Position numbers and translations under genes: made by a program. Of a stretch of DNA of 64,000 nt, positions 1 to 9,146 are shown one piece after another (position 1 is the first letter of the stretch; every line of letters starts with the position of its first letter). This stretch comes from Botrimarina colliarenosi (lineage in GTDB: Bacteria > Planctomycetota > Planctomycetia > Pirellulales > Lacipirellulaceae), in the NCBI RefSeq assembly GCF_007859955.1, contig NZ_SJPR01000004.1, forward strand, positions 186,001 through 250,000, written 5' to 3'. A model generated the notes under the pieces. It was given only the letters and a program-made list of their open reading frames with translations. It searched no databases and had not been told where the DNA came from.

Positions 1-2175
1 CGCTTGTCGCTGGACGACCACCGCTTCGGTGGCGTCGATCTGTTGTTCGTCGGCGGCGATGTCGGCGGCGGCCGATTTGGCGGCGGCCTCGGCCTCGGCG
101 ATCTGTTGCTCGAGCGCCGCGCCATCTTCGCGGCGTGTCAGGACCCGCATCGAGGCGTCGTTGGGCCCACAGACCACCGACTGATCGGCGCCGAGCGTCT
201 CCGCGTCGAGCGTCACAAAGGTCAGCCCCCGGCCGACCGACTCCGATAGCCGAGCCGCCGTCGCGAGCGTGTCGACGAACCATGTCTTCGCGAACAACCG
301 GCGGACGAGCGGCGCGTAGCGGGGCTCGACCTCGATGAAATCGGACGCCCGGCCGAGCACGCCCTGCTCGCCCTTGAGTTCGATCTGGTCGATCGCGGTT
401 GCGGCGGGGGCGCCGTCGATCGCCAAGAAGCCGGCGCGGGTGGTTAGCGTCTCAACCGAACGGCCGGGGCCCAATGACTCCAGCAACGAACGGCGTGAAT
501 CGACCACCACATGCTCGGCCTGGGCGCCAAGGGCGGCCTCGACCATCGCGACAAAGTCTTCCTCGACATGGATCAGGTCGGCGACCAAGCCGTAGACCTG
601 CGGGGCGGCTTGGCCGGCCGCCGCGGCGCGTTGCACCAAGCCGACCACGTCGGTGTTGAGCCGCTCGAGCCGTCGCTGTTCTTCGACGAGGGTCTCGTAG
701 CGGTGGCGGAGGCCGACGAGGCGTTCCCTCGCCGCCGCGGCGGCCCGCTGCCGCTCGCCGATCCCGCGGCGGAGCTCGGCCAGCTTGCGGTGCGACTCGG
801 CGATAGCGCTGTCGAGTTCCAGAAGCTGATCCGCGCAACGATCCCGCTCGGCGACGGCCTGCTCGAGCTCTCCGGTCGTCTCGGACGCGAGCTCATGGGT
901 GGTGGCGTGCTGCGACTCCAATTCCTGGAGCGTCGTCTGCAACGCGTCGCGTCGCCGGCCAAGACTCGCCAGCCGATCCTCGGCCCGGCGGAGGACGGCG
1001 CTGACACGGTCGCGGGAGTGCTGTTCATCGGCGTGACGGCGGGTCGCTTCCTGCAGCCGCTGCGTCGCCGTGACAACGCGTTGCTCCGCCTCTCGGAGCG
1101 ACGCGGCGTACTCGGCGGCAGTCGCCTCGGCGGCGGCGATCGCGGCGCGGGTGGGGTTCTCGGCGGCGGCTTCTCGCAGGTCGCGGCGCGCCGTTAGCCA
1201 TGCCCCGCGGGTCTCGACAAGACGCTGCTCGAGACGGCCCAGCTCGCTGTGCGCTACGGCCAACTCCCGCTCGTGGCGGCCGAGACGTTTGCGTGATTCG
1301 GCGAGCGTGCGCTCGGCACGGTCGTCGCCAGCGACGTCGCCCTGCAGCCGCGCTAAGCGGTCTTCTTGCTCCGTGATCTCGGCCTGCGCCGCTTCGGCCT
1401 GTTCGGCGAGTGAATTGCGTTCGGCGTCGAGTCGGCGTCGCTCGTCGGCGAGTTGGCGCCATTCCGAAGCGGCGAGCTCGGTCCGCGCCTCCTTGAGCCG
1501 TAGCGACGCCTCGCGGTAGCGCCGCGCCTTGCCGGCTTGCGAACGGACGCGCCGCAGCCGCCCTTCGACCTCGTCGACAATGTCGGACAGGCGGAGCAGG
1601 TTTTGCTCGACCCGATCGAGCCGCTTGGCGGCTTCGCGTTTCTTCAAACGGAACCGGCTGATGCCGGCGGCCTCTTCCAGGAGCAACCGTCGCTCGAGCG
1701 GCGACGCCCTAAGGGCGGCGTCAACGCGGCCCTGCTCGATGATGCTGTACGAATCCGCGCCGACGCCGGTCCCCGCCAGCAGCTCACGGAAGTCCTTCAG
1801 CCGACAGGTGCGGCCGTTGACGAGGTACTCCCCCTCGCCGCTGCGGTGGACACGACGGGTGAGTCGGATCTCCTCCTCGTCGAGATCGAAGAGGCGCCGG
1901 CCCCCCGACTCGGCGGGGCGGTTGTCAAACGCCAGCGTCACCTCGGCTGAGTTGAGCGGGCCGCGGGACTCGGAGCCGTTGAAGATGACGTCCGTCATCT
2001 CGGCGCCGCGGAGGCTGCGCGGGCTCTGCGACCCCAGCACCCACTTCACGGCGTCGACGACGTTCGACTTGCCGGAGCCGTTCGGGCCGACAACGACGGT
2101 CACGCCCGCCGGGAACTCTAGCCGCGTCCGCTCTGCGAAGCTCTTGAAGCCGACGAGTTCGAGCGACTTGAGCAT
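1..2175 (-). CDS. smc: Chromosome segregation protein SMC (3' end cut by window edge)
   Basis: This is the N-terminal 725 codons of an SMC ATPase, which forms V-shaped dimers that organise and segregate the chromosome. The protein opens MLKSLELVGFKSFAE, with the Walker A motif GPNGSGKSN at residues 30-38 inside the ABC head. A long Glu/Arg/Ala-rich coiled coil follows, then a hinge-like segment (GLVADLIHVEEDFVAMVEAA region), and the second coiled coil starts before the edge. The C-terminal half with the signature motif and Walker B lies outside the window. It is the last gene of a minus-strand cluster with dnaJ, rnpA, yidD and the FlgI-like gene. The ATG at 2175 is the natural start because it gives the canonical SMC N-terminus. 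Identity is secure. Confidence 0.94.
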   Translation of the reverse strand, partial: MLKSLELVGFKSFAERTRLEFPAGVTVVVGPNGSGKSNVVDAVKWVLGSQSPRSLRGAEMTDVIFNGSESRGPLNSAEVTLAFDNRPAESGGRRLFDLDEEEIRLTRRVHRSGEGEYLVNGRTCRLKDFRELLAGTGVGADSYSIIEQGRVDAALRASPLERRLLLEEAAGISRFRLKKREAAKRLDRVEQNLLRLSDIVDEVEGRLRRVRSQAGKARRYREASLRLKEARTELAASEWRQLADERRRLDAERNSLAEQAEAAQAEITEQEDRLARLQGDVAGDDRAERTLAESRKRLGRHERELAVAHSELGRLEQRLVETRGAWLTARRDLREAAAENPTRAAIAAAEATAAEYAASLREAEQRVVTATQRLQEATRRHADEQHSRDRVSAVLRRAEDRLASLGRRRDALQTTLQELESQHATTHELASETTGELEQAVAERDRCADQLLELDSAIAESHRKLAELRRGIGERQRAAAAARERLVGLRHRYETLVEEQRRLERLNTDVVGLVQRAAAAGQAAPQVYGLVADLIHVEEDFVAMVEAALGAQAEHVVVDSRRSLLESLGPGRSVETLTTRAGFLAIDGAPAATAIDQIELKGEQGVLGRASDFIEVEPRYAPLVRRLFAKTWFVDTLATAARLSESVGRGLTFVTLDAETLGADQSVVCGPNDASMRVLTRREDGAALEQQIAEAEAAAKSAAADIAADEQQIDATEAVVVQRQA

Positions 2176-2202
2176 CGGGAGGATTGCGGAGGGCGGATTG
2201 GA

Positions 2203-2260
2203 GATTGCGGATTGAATCGCAAGCGGAAATCGGGGCTCGCTTGCGCTTCAATCCGCAATC
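2203..2260. repeat. Intergenic inverted repeat (22-nt arms, 14-nt loop)
   Basis: Arms 2203-2224 and 2239-2260 are complementary except for one position (2217). The repeat lies between the stop of the FlgI-like gene and the smc start. It has no T-tract, so it is not a classical terminator. It could act as an mRNA hairpin at the 3' end of the FlgI-like message, or it may be a dispersed palindromic repeat. Confidence 0.8.
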
Positions 2261-2285
2261 CGAGATCCCCAATCCGAAATCGCAT

Positions 2286-4001
2286 TTACTTCTTGTTCGA
2301 GAACAGGTCGGGGAGGGGCGTGCCGACTTGGTAGTCGGCGTCCATCGAGGGGCCGGCGGCGGGGTCGTCGAGCGTCCCGTCGTCCGACTTGGCGTCGTCG
2401 GGGTCGTACTCGCGGCCGGCGCGGGGGATCGCGTCGACGGCGAATCGGCTCGGCAAGGCGCCGTCGTTCTTGGCCTGCTGCAACGCCTGGACGACGTCCG
2501 GGTAGTCGCCGCCCACCTCAACGATCGCCCGGACGACTTCGTCGACCGCCGTGGTGACGGTCCGCTTGCGGTTCGGCTCCCCGGCACGGAAGCGGCTGAT
2601 GGTCACCTCGTCGCCGGTGAGCCCGTTCACGAGGATGTCGGAGCCGGCCTCGAGGACCATCGGGAGCTGAAACTTCTGATCGGCGCCGAAGAGCACCAGC
2701 TCGGGCCGGCCGCTGCGGGTGGCGTGGACCATCGGCGGGCCGCCCGTGTCGAGCGTGTGGTAGCTGAACTGTCCGCCGAGCCTTTCGCCGCGGATCATCG
2801 GGTCGCTCGGGTTCATCGCCCACAGGGCGCGGAAGGCCCCGTAGCGGGTCTCGGCGCTTTGGCTCTCAAGCAGCGAGCGGAGACCTTCGTAGGCGACGAC
2901 GTCGTCCATCGCGCTGAGGGCCGTGAGGGCGTGCGCGCGGAACGCCGGCTCGTCGCGAGCCGACGCGATCAAGAACGCGACCCCTTCGGTCTGGTCGAGG
3001 TACGCGAGCGCCTCGGCCGCGTAGAACCGCACCTCGGCGTCCTTCGACTCGAGACCGACGAGCAACTTGCCGATCGCCGACTCGTCGCCGATCGCTTCGA
3101 GCCGCAACGCCGCGTTGGAAGCGGTGAGCGGATCGAGGAGTTGCTTCTCGAGCAGCTGGATGCGTTGCTGGAGACCGGACGGGGTCTCGGAGACGGCGAG
3201 GCTGCGGACCACACGGATGAACCGACCGATGTTGTCCTTGTAGCGAGGGTGGACCTGGAGTTCGACGAATTCTTCGGTCTTGGCCTCCGACACGCCGACC
3301 TTATGGCCGGCTTCGTAGGTTTGGAAACGGGTGCTGATCGCCTTGGAGATGGAGGTCGACATCCGGATCGACTGATGGTTCTGCGCGAGGACCAAGCCGA
3401 GCGGCCGCGACTTGATCGCGACGCCGCCGCCGAGGATACGGCCGCGTGTCGCCGCCGCGGCGGCGTCCTCGCCGTCGGCGGACGGATCGACCAGGACCGC
3501 GCCCTCGCCTGTCGCGAGCACGTGGCCGGCGCGGATCTGCTGGCCAAGCACCGCCAGTTCGGTCATCCGCGACTCTAGCACCCAACCCCCGCGGAGGCTG
3601 GTCGTCTTGCTGCGGTTGGCGAGGTGAACCTCGATGTCGAAGGGATCGCCCTTCTGGATGCCGGCCGGCAGATAGCCGCGGAGGAGCACCAGAGCCGTGT
3701 CGGGCGATGAGAGCACTTCGTTGGGCTTTTCGACGCGTCGCCGCGCCATCTCGTCGAGCAGCGCCGCGCGCTGCGGGCTCTGGGGCGGGTCTTCTCCCGT
3801 CCCGTCGAGACCGGTCACCAGCGCGACGGCCTCGACCTTGACCGGCAGCAGGCCGTACGGGTGCGCGAAGTCGCCGACGAGGGGCGTGCCGCCCTCGTCC
3901 GTGAGTTCGTCGAGCGCCGCCTCGGGCGTCCGATCACGAAAGATGGAGGAAGCGCAACCCGTCATCACCACGAGCGTGGCGACCAGGAGTCGGTAGGGCA
4001 T
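2286..4001 (-). CDS. FlgI (flagellar P-ring)-like lipoprotein with HEAT-like repeats
   Basis: A predicted 571-residue exported lipoprotein. The start at 4001 gives a signal peptide ending in VVMTGC, with Cys16 as the lipid site; an ATG at 4022 is also possible. Residues about 40-240 resemble FlgI: an ALVTGLDGTGED segment like the LVVGLNGTGD of P-ring proteins, then a TSLRGG segment. After these come Ala/Leu-rich helical repeats of HEAT type (about 270-400) and a C-terminal part returning to a beta-rich fold. FlgI normally forms the periplasmic ring around the flagellar rod. Nothing flagellar lies nearby, and the lipid anchor and HEAT repeats are not typical, so the real role is unknown. The gene sits between yidD and smc on the same strand. 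Confidence 0.7.
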   Translation of the reverse strand: MPYRLLVATLVVMTGCASSIFRDRTPEAALDELTDEGGTPLVGDFAHPYGLLPVKVEAVALVTGLDGTGEDPPQSPQRAALLDEMARRRVEKPNEVLSSPDTALVLLRGYLPAGIQKGDPFDIEVHLANRSKTTSLRGGWVLESRMTELAVLGQQIRAGHVLATGEGAVLVDPSADGEDAAAAATRGRILGGGVAIKSRPLGLVLAQNHQSIRMSTSISKAISTRFQTYEAGHKVGVSEAKTEEFVELQVHPRYKDNIGRFIRVVRSLAVSETPSGLQQRIQLLEKQLLDPLTASNAALRLEAIGDESAIGKLLVGLESKDAEVRFYAAEALAYLDQTEGVAFLIASARDEPAFRAHALTALSAMDDVVAYEGLRSLLESQSAETRYGAFRALWAMNPSDPMIRGERLGGQFSYHTLDTGGPPMVHATRSGRPELVLFGADQKFQLPMVLEAGSDILVNGLTGDEVTISRFRAGEPNRKRTVTTAVDEVVRAIVEVGGDYPDVVQALQQAKNDGALPSRFAVDAIPRAGREYDPDDAKSDDGTLDDPAAGPSMDADYQVGTPLPDLFSNKK

Positions 4002-4152
4002 CCGGTTACAGCAAGGCCTCATACGAGCGCTCCGTCGCGCAGGCGGCATGCGCGATCCGTCCTTGGTTCGCGCGGCGGCGGAGGTTAGGAGCTTTCTCCC
4101 GGGGGGGCAAGACGGGTCGTACACCGGGGCGCCGCGAAAGGTCCGCGGTGGG

Positions 4153-4404
4153 TCACGGCGGGTCGAAACCGCCCCTCCCGCAGGGGTGGCACCGCCCGAT
4201 CCGCAGCGCCGACTTCACCAAGCCCCGCAGAGGCCCGTACTTGCGGATCGCTAGCACGGCGTACTCGCTGCAGCTCGGCTGGTAGCGGCACGACTTCGGC
4301 AGCCAGGGGCTGAGCGCCAGCTGATAGACCCGCACCGCAGCCAGCAAAGCCAGCGATAGCAGGTCGCGGGCAGCGGCGTAGAGAAACAGCCCGACGCGGA
4401 TCAC
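4153..4404 (-). CDS. yidD: Membrane protein insertion efficiency factor YidD
   Basis: An 83-residue protein with the YidD family pattern: a hydrophobic/amphipathic N-terminus, the core SCRYQPSCSEYA (Cys39, Cys45) and a second pair, Cys72 and Cys75, near the end. YidD helps YidC insert inner-membrane proteins. The start is GTG and overlaps the rnpA stop by 4 nt (GTGA), which is the usual rnpA-yidD translational coupling. Length is normal for the family. Confidence 0.95.
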   Translation of the reverse strand: MIRVGLFLYAAARDLLSLALLAAVRVYQLALSPWLPKSCRYQPSCSEYAVLAIRKYGPLRGLVKSALRIGRCHPCGRGGFDPP

Positions 4405-4817
4405 GGCGCCGCCTCGCGCTGGGCCGCCTCGCGCTGGGCGGCTTCTCGCTGCGCCGCTTGCTTCGCCTGCTTCTTGGCAAGGCGACGGGCGAGGCCGCGC
4501 AGCGCCGCGTCGACCACCGCGAACGTGGGCTCCTCGCGGAGTCGCGGCAGGCAGACAAAATCGAGCGGCGGCAGCTCGTGCTGCGCGAGCCGGAACGCCT
4601 CGCGGAGGGTCCGCTTCCAGCGGTTGCGGCGTACGGCGTTGCCGACCTTGCGTGACACCGCCATCCCCAGCCGCGGGTGGCCGAGCCCGTTCGGGCGGGC
4701 GTGGATGACGAGGACCCCGTCGCCGGCGCTCAGCTTGGCGGCAAACGTGGCGTCGAATTCGGCACCCTTGAGCAGCCGGAGACGCTTCGGGAACAGGTGT
4801 CGAGGGAGGTCGGACAA
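4401..4817 (-). CDS. rnpA: Ribonuclease P protein component
   Basis: The protein cofactor of RNase P, which matures tRNA 5' ends. The RNR signature KVGNAVRRNRWKR lies at residues 57-69, preceded by the LGMAVSRK strand. The open frame runs far upstream to 5159, but family length and homology begin at SDLPRHLFPKR. A TTG at 4817 gives a 138-residue protein and leaves 31 nt to the upstream gene, so TTG is chosen as start. The C-terminus ends in a perfect AAQRE repeat tail, unusual for the family. No rpmH is adjacent, unlike in many bacteria. Confidence 0.9.
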   Translation of the reverse strand: MSDLPRHLFPKRLRLLKGAEFDATFAAKLSAGDGVLVIHARPNGLGHPRLGMAVSRKVGNAVRRNRWKRTLREAFRLAQHELPPLDFVCLPRLREEPTFAVVDAALRGLARRLAKKQAKQAAQREAAQREAAQREAAP

Positions 4818-4848
4818 AGCGGGCTTCGCGGGTCTCGGCGGGGCTGGG

Positions 4849-5178
4849 TCAGCGCGTCGCCGTCTCCGAGCCGGCGGCGTCGGCGACCTTGGTGTCGCTG
4901 TCGACGCGATAGTGTACTCCGCGAAGCATCGCTGGGGTCGGCTCCTGACGGTCGGCGGCGGAGCGGCGGAGCTGCAGCGGCTTGGTGAGCTCGTCCCCGC
5001 CGATGCGGCGGACCCAGCGCCCGCCGAGCATCGCGCCGGCGACCAACCCCAGTCCCAGCAGCACAAAAGCGAGCAACGCCATGAGCAAGACGGCGCGCGT
5101 CGGCGGATCGAGCATGGGCGTCGGCGCTGCCTGTAGGAACAGGGGCACGGCAACGGCAAGCGGCAGGAGGATAGGCAT
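4849..5178 (-). CDS. Small single-pass membrane protein, unknown function
   Basis: A predicted 109-residue protein. An N-terminal hydrophobic stretch is followed by a strong transmembrane helix (ALLAFVLLGLGLVAGAM) and a polar cytoplasmic tail with no recognisable domain. The ATG at 5178 is preferred over the frame start at 5205 because a GGGAAGGGA ribosome-binding sequence sits just upstream of it. The gene lies 23 nt after the DnaJ-like gene and 31 nt before rnpA, so it is probably co-transcribed with both. I do not recognise the family. Confidence 0.7.
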   Translation of the reverse strand: MPILLPLAVAVPLFLQAAPTPMLDPPTRAVLLMALLAFVLLGLGLVAGAMLGGRWVRRIGGDELTKPLQLRRSAADRQEPTPAMLRGVHYRVDSDTKVADAAGSETATR

Positions 5179-5201
5179 CGGTGGCGATTCCCTTCCCGGG
5201 G

Positions 5202-6194
5202 TCACCAGCGCAAGTCGCGCCGGGGGGACTGCTCGTAGCGGCCCGAAATGTCGCTCAGCGACTGCCGGTCGGCCTCGGTCAGGTCGGCGGGCAGCACGAT
5301 CTGGAGTTCAGCATACAGGTCCCCGGGGTGGTCGCCGTAGGGGTCGACGCCGTGGCCCTTCACCCGCAGGCGTTTCCCACTGGAACAGCCGGGGGGAATC
5401 GTCAGCGTGATCGTCCCCTTGGGGGTCGGTAGATCGATCTTGCCGCCCTCGGCCGCCTCGGCGAGCGTGATTGGCGCCGTCACGTCGAGCCGCCTGCCGG
5501 TGCGGCGAAAGACGGGGTGGGCCGCCACGTGGACGGTCAGTAGGAGGTCGCCCGCTTCGGCGCCGGCGGGGGAAGGGTTTCCCTGGCCGCGGAGGCGAAT
5601 CTTGCGGCCTTCCTCGACCCCGGCGGGGATTTTGACGGTGAGCGTCTCTTGCTTACCGCCGCTGCGAGAGAGGCCGATCGCCGCTTCGCCCCCCGTCACG
5701 GCGGTCGCGAAGGGGATCGTGATCTCGTGCTCAATGTCGGCGCCACGGACCGGCTGCTGCGTCGCCCCGCGGCGGCCCCGGCCGCCGCCGTTGCCGAATT
5801 GCTTGAAGAGGTCGGCGAACCCCCCTGCCCCGGGGCCACCGCCACCGAAGAGGTCGTTGAGATCGAATTCGACGTCACCACCCGGTCCGCCAGGGCCGCC
5901 GGGCCCACGCCGGCCGCCGGGAAAGCCCCGCCCGCCGGGATAACCTTGCCCCCCCGGGAAGCCCCCACCGGCGGCGTCAAAATCGGCGCCGAAACGGTCG
6001 AATTGCTCGCGTTTCTTCGCGTCGTTCAGGACCTCAAAAGCCCGCTGCACTTCCTGAAATTTCTTCTTCGCGGCGGGATCGTCGGGGTTCCGGTCGGGGT
6101 GGTACTTGCGGGCCAGTTCGCGATACGCCTTGCGGATCTCTTCCTCACTCGCCCCGCGAGCGACGCCGAGCACGTTGTAATAATCGTCTGCCAT
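5202..6194 (-). CDS. DnaJ-class chaperone, CbpA type (no zinc finger)
   Basis: A 330-residue J-domain co-chaperone that would stimulate DnaK. The J-domain covers residues 1-70 with HPD at 32-34. A long Gly/Phe-rich linker follows ([12 protein letters not shown] and similar). Next come two beta-sandwich C-terminal substrate-binding domains with the usual [10 protein letters not shown] and [10 protein letters not shown] motifs. The CXXCXGXG zinc-finger repeats of DnaJ are absent, which defines the CbpA/DjlA-like class II architecture. [10 protein letters not shown] at 6194 is the family-like start; an in-frame ATG at 6227 is possible. It heads the cluster running towards smc. Confidence 0.9.
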   Translation of the reverse strand: MADDYYNVLGVARGASEEEIRKAYRELARKYHPDRNPDDPAAKKKFQEVQRAFEVLNDAKKREQFDRFGADFDAAGGGFPGGQGYPGGRGFPGGRRGPGGPGGPGGDVEFDLNDLFGGGGPGAGGFADLFKQFGNGGGRGRRGATQQPVRGADIEHEITIPFATAVTGGEAAIGLSRSGGKQETLTVKIPAGVEEGRKIRLRGQGNPSPAGAEAGDLLLTVHVAAHPVFRRTGRRLDVTAPITLAEAAEGGKIDLPTPKGTITLTIPPGCSSGKRLRVKGHGVDPYGDHPGDLYAELQIVLPADLTEADRQSLSDISGRYEQSPRRDLRW

Positions 6195-6285
6195 GAAGGG
6201 GTCGGCGCTGCCTGGGGTCGCTTTCATGTAATCGTATCGTCGAGCGGGCTGGGCCACAGGGGCTAGCCGTGTGCTAGGTTTCCGT

Positions 6286-7797
6286 ATGCTCCGATTAGAG
6301 AAAAAATGCCGGCTTTTGCGGGTCGGCCTCGCCGCCGCCGTGGCCCTGCTCGGCGCCACGGCCGAGGCCCGCCGGCCCGATGGCGAGCTCGAGCTCACCG
6401 TCGTCGACGCCGCCGACGGCCAGCCGCTCGCCGCTAGGCTCCACCTGCGGGATAGCCGCAATCGGCCCGCCTCGCCCGATCGGACGCCCGAGCCGTGGGG
6501 CGTCGCCCCGCTCGGCGACCACGCCTATGTCGACGGCGCCGCGACCCTCGGCCTGCGACGGGGCGCCTACCGGTTCGACCTCGACGCCGGCCCGGAGTTC
6601 CGTACGCAGCACGGGCACTTCGAGATCGTCCGCCACGCGCAAGATTCTAAACGGGTCGCGATGCAGCGGTTCGCCAACCTTGCCGACGAGGGCTGGGCTG
6701 GCGCCGACCTCGCGACCTGCCGTCCGAAGGCGGACCTGCCGCTGCTGCAGCGGGCGGAACAGCTCGCCTACACGCCGACCGTGACTGCCGAGTGGCGTGA
6801 CGGAGCTTGGGCGCCTCCGGAACTGGCCGAACGCCGTCGCCGCGACAAAGACCCCGCCGGCGCGACCGCCCTGTGGAACGACCCACGCGGCGTCGTCTGG
6901 CTCGTCGATCCCGACGGCACGCGGAACATTGATGAGTTGCCAACTCCCGCCGAATCCTCCGTCGCGTTCATGAAGGCGGCACGTGAAGGCGGCTGGCGCT
7001 CGGTGGCGTCGATCACGAGCCGCGAGCTGCCGCTGTGGATTGCCCACGAGCTTGTCGACGCCGTCGTCGTCATCGATGGCTGGGCCGAGTCGCCCGCCGG
7101 CGCCGAAGCGGTCCAGCGGGGCCGTCAGCCCGATCGGCTCCGCTTCCCCGGCAAGCAAGGCCCCGGCCGTTGGCGACGGGCCCTCTACGAGTCGCTCACT
7201 GAAGCGGGCGTCCGCTTGCCGCCGGTGGCGCTCAGTGGTTCGGGACTCACGACGGAGCCGATCGGCTCGTCGCGGGGCTACGCGTTCACCGAGAGTGACT
7301 TGACTGCCGACGCTTGGTGGGACGCCGCAGACGATCTGGCGATGGTCGTCACCAACGGCCCGTTGTTGCGGCCTTTCATTGATGGGGCGCCACCCGGTGA
7401 GACCTTCCTGCTCGGCGCCGACGGGACGCGGACGTTGTCGATCTCGCTCAGCCTCGCGACCCGCACGAAGATCGACTACCTCGAGATCGTCAAAGATGGC
7501 CGCGTCGCGCACAGCGTCCGCCTCGCCGACTTTGCCGCAGCCGGGGGCAAGCTCCCCGGCGTCGCGTTCGACGCCCCCGGCTGGCTCTCGGTCGCCGCGG
7601 TCGCCGAAACCCAGGACCACTACGAACTCGCCATGTCGGCGCCGTGGTTCGTCGAAGGGGCCGCTAGCGGCCGCGCCGACACCGAAGCCCGCGACCAATG
7701 GCTTGAGGCCCTGCGGGCAGCGAAAGTCGATTTCGGTGATACCGACCCGGCGGCTTACGCTGAGGCCGAGGTCTTCTGGTCGTCGCCTGCGCGATGA
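6286..7797 (+). CDS. Secreted CehA/McbA-like protein with degenerate metal site
   Basis: A 503-residue exported protein with a signal peptide ending near ATAEA. An N-terminal carboxypeptidase-regulatory-like beta domain ([20 protein letters not shown]) precedes a core resembling the CehA/McbA family of PHP-fold metallohydrolases. Evidence is the segment [13 protein letters not shown] and the block [14 protein letters not shown] near the C-terminus. Where family members usually carry a His-rich GDLHVHR motif, this protein reads GADLATCRP, so the metal ligands seem lost. It may be a non-catalytic binding paralogue. No operon partner is evident; the DnaJ gene diverges upstream. Confidence 0.6.
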   Translation: MLRLEKKCRLLRVGLAAAVALLGATAEARRPDGELELTVVDAADGQPLAARLHLRDSRNRPASPDRTPEPWGVAPLGDHAYVDGAATLGLRRGAYRFDLDAGPEFRTQHGHFEIVRHAQDSKRVAMQRFANLADEGWAGADLATCRPKADLPLLQRAEQLAYTPTVTAEWRDGAWAPPELAERRRRDKDPAGATALWNDPRGVVWLVDPDGTRNIDELPTPAESSVAFMKAAREGGWRSVASITSRELPLWIAHELVDAVVVIDGWAESPAGAEAVQRGRQPDRLRFPGKQGPGRWRRALYESLTEAGVRLPPVALSGSGLTTEPIGSSRGYAFTESDLTADAWWDAADDLAMVVTNGPLLRPFIDGAPPGETFLLGADGTRTLSISLSLATRTKIDYLEIVKDGRVAHSVRLADFAAAGGKLPGVAFDAPGWLSVAAVAETQDHYELAMSAPWFVEGAASGRADTEARDQWLEALRAAKVDFGDTDPAAYAEAEVFWSSPAR

Positions 7798-7818
7798 CTG
7801 CGAAAACTAGGAAGAGAA

Positions 7819-7906
7819 CGCGGATGGTCGCGGATTAAGCGGATTGTCGCGGATTGCTTCTAGCTTTTTTATCCGCGTCGATCCGTTCGATCCGCGACCA
7901 TCCGCG
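7819..7906. repeat. Large intergenic palindrome (17-nt perfect arms plus inner stem)
   Basis: Outer arms 7819-7835 and 7890-7906 (cgcggatggtcgcggat) are perfectly complementary. Inside, 7840-7855 and 7871-7887 pair imperfectly, so the element could fold into a long cruciform or RNA hairpin. It is followed at 7912-7940 by a tandem direct copy of ttcttctttttcgacg. The spacer 7798-8024 between the CehA-like gene and the lipase holds nothing else recognisable. Confidence 0.8.
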
Positions 7907-8024
7907 CCCTATTCTTCTTTTTCGACGTTCTTCTTTTTCGAAAGCGTCACTTGCTTGAGGCGCCAACGGGGGACGGGTAGATTCGCGGGGACTCGCCCCG
8001 CCCTTCTGCCCCGAGCTCGCTAGC

Positions 8025-8999
8025 GTGTCGCTCTCCCCGTCGGAAAATTCGATCGTCAAGGACGTCAAGCCGCTCGAAGTCGGCGAGTCGCTCAAGGCGA
8101 TCACCCGGCTTGAGGGACGGACGATCTCGCAGCTGACGTTCCTCGAAAAGTCGCTGTTGTTCGCCGAGCTGTCGCGCGCCAGCTACTTCCCGCGGACCAT
8201 CGCCGGCAAGCTCGCCGAAGAGATCGGCCTCCCCGAAATCCGGTTTTACGACCGCGACGGCGCGCAGGCCTATATCTTCGGCGCCGACGAGGACGCCGTC
8301 GTCTGTTGTCGTGGCACCGAGCCCAACGAGTGGAACGACATCCGCGCCGACCTCGACGCGCTCACCGACGCCGCCGAGACGGTCGGCCGCGTCCACCGCG
8401 GTTTCAAGCGCGAGGTCGACGACCTCTGGCCTCGGCTTGAACAAGCGCTGGTGAGCAACGAGCGGGTCCTCTGGTTCGCCGGCCATTCGCTCGGCGGCGC
8501 CATGACCGCCATCTGCGCCGGCCGTTGTTACCTGTCGCACATCAAGAGCACGCCGGAGGCGGTCTACACGTTCGGCTCGCCACGCGTCGGCAACCGGGCG
8601 TATGTCAACCACGTCGAGCTCGCCTACTACCGGTGGGTCAACAACAACGACATCGTGCCGAGGGTGCCGCCCAACTGGCTCGGCTACCGCCACGGCGGCC
8701 ACGAGGTCTACTTGAATCGCCGCGGCCGCATCTCGGGGGTCACCGGCCTGCTTCGGGCCCGCGACCACTGGTGGGGTTTCTGGCGGACGCTCCGCAAGTG
8801 GCGGATCGATCACTTCGCCGACCACCTGATGGGCGAGTACATCAAGGCGATCGAGAACGCCGTCATCCAAGAGCGCGAGGGCAATCGCCCGCCGGCGCTG
8901 GAGCGGCTGCTGAAGAAGATCGGCTGCCCGTCGGTGATGCAGCAGGCGCCGCCCGCGCCGCACATCCATGCCGAGAGCCGCGTGGGGACGTCGGTCTAG
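8025..8999 (+). CDS. Class 3 lipase family protein
   Basis: A 324-residue alpha/beta hydrolase of the lipase-3 family (triacylglycerol or related ester hydrolysis). The nucleophile elbow GHSLGG is at 153-158 with Ser155. The acid is Asp209 in NNDIVPRVPP, and the base is probably His263 or His267 in RIDHFADH. The block YTFGSPRVGN between them is diagnostic of the family. The start is GTG at 8025. No signal peptide is visible, so the enzyme looks cytoplasmic. Palindromic repeats flank the gene on both sides. Confidence 0.9.
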   Translation: MSLSPSENSIVKDVKPLEVGESLKAITRLEGRTISQLTFLEKSLLFAELSRASYFPRTIAGKLAEEIGLPEIRFYDRDGAQAYIFGADEDAVVCCRGTEPNEWNDIRADLDALTDAAETVGRVHRGFKREVDDLWPRLEQALVSNERVLWFAGHSLGGAMTAICAGRCYLSHIKSTPEAVYTFGSPRVGNRAYVNHVELAYYRWVNNNDIVPRVPPNWLGYRHGGHEVYLNRRGRISGVTGLLRARDHWWGFWRTLRKWRIDHFADHLMGEYIKAIENAVIQEREGNRPPALERLLKKIGCPSVMQQAPPAPHIHAESRVGTSV

Positions 9000-9002
9000 A
9001 AG

Positions 9003-9072
9003 GATAGGCCGGCTCTGCCTGACGCCCTACCCAACCGGACGTGGATTCGTGTCAGGCACAGCCTGACCTATC
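9003..9072. repeat. Imperfect inverted repeat with GTCAGGC core
   Basis: Arms 9003-9023 and 9051-9072 pair with a few mismatches. The right arm itself holds a perfect 7-bp hairpin gtcaggc-aca-gcctgac (9051-9067). It lies between the convergent lipase and vapC-like genes, where a bidirectional RNA hairpin could protect or end both messages, although there is no clear T-tract. Confidence 0.65.
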
Positions 9073-9146
9073 TCCACGAAGCAAGGCTTTGCGGCGATCA
9101 ATCCCGAGTTGCTCGAAGCCAGCCAGCCAAGAGCAACCCTTCATGC

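Noticed and set aside
511-1197. A plus-strand 228-codon frame in the smc region
   Set aside because: The minus strand is an uninterrupted SMC coding sequence with hinge and coiled coil; the plus frame is its shadow.
2286-4001. Evidence for a flagellar gene cluster
   Set aside because: Only a FlgI-like domain is present; no rod, hook, L-ring or export genes are nearby, and the protein is a lipoprotein with extra repeats.
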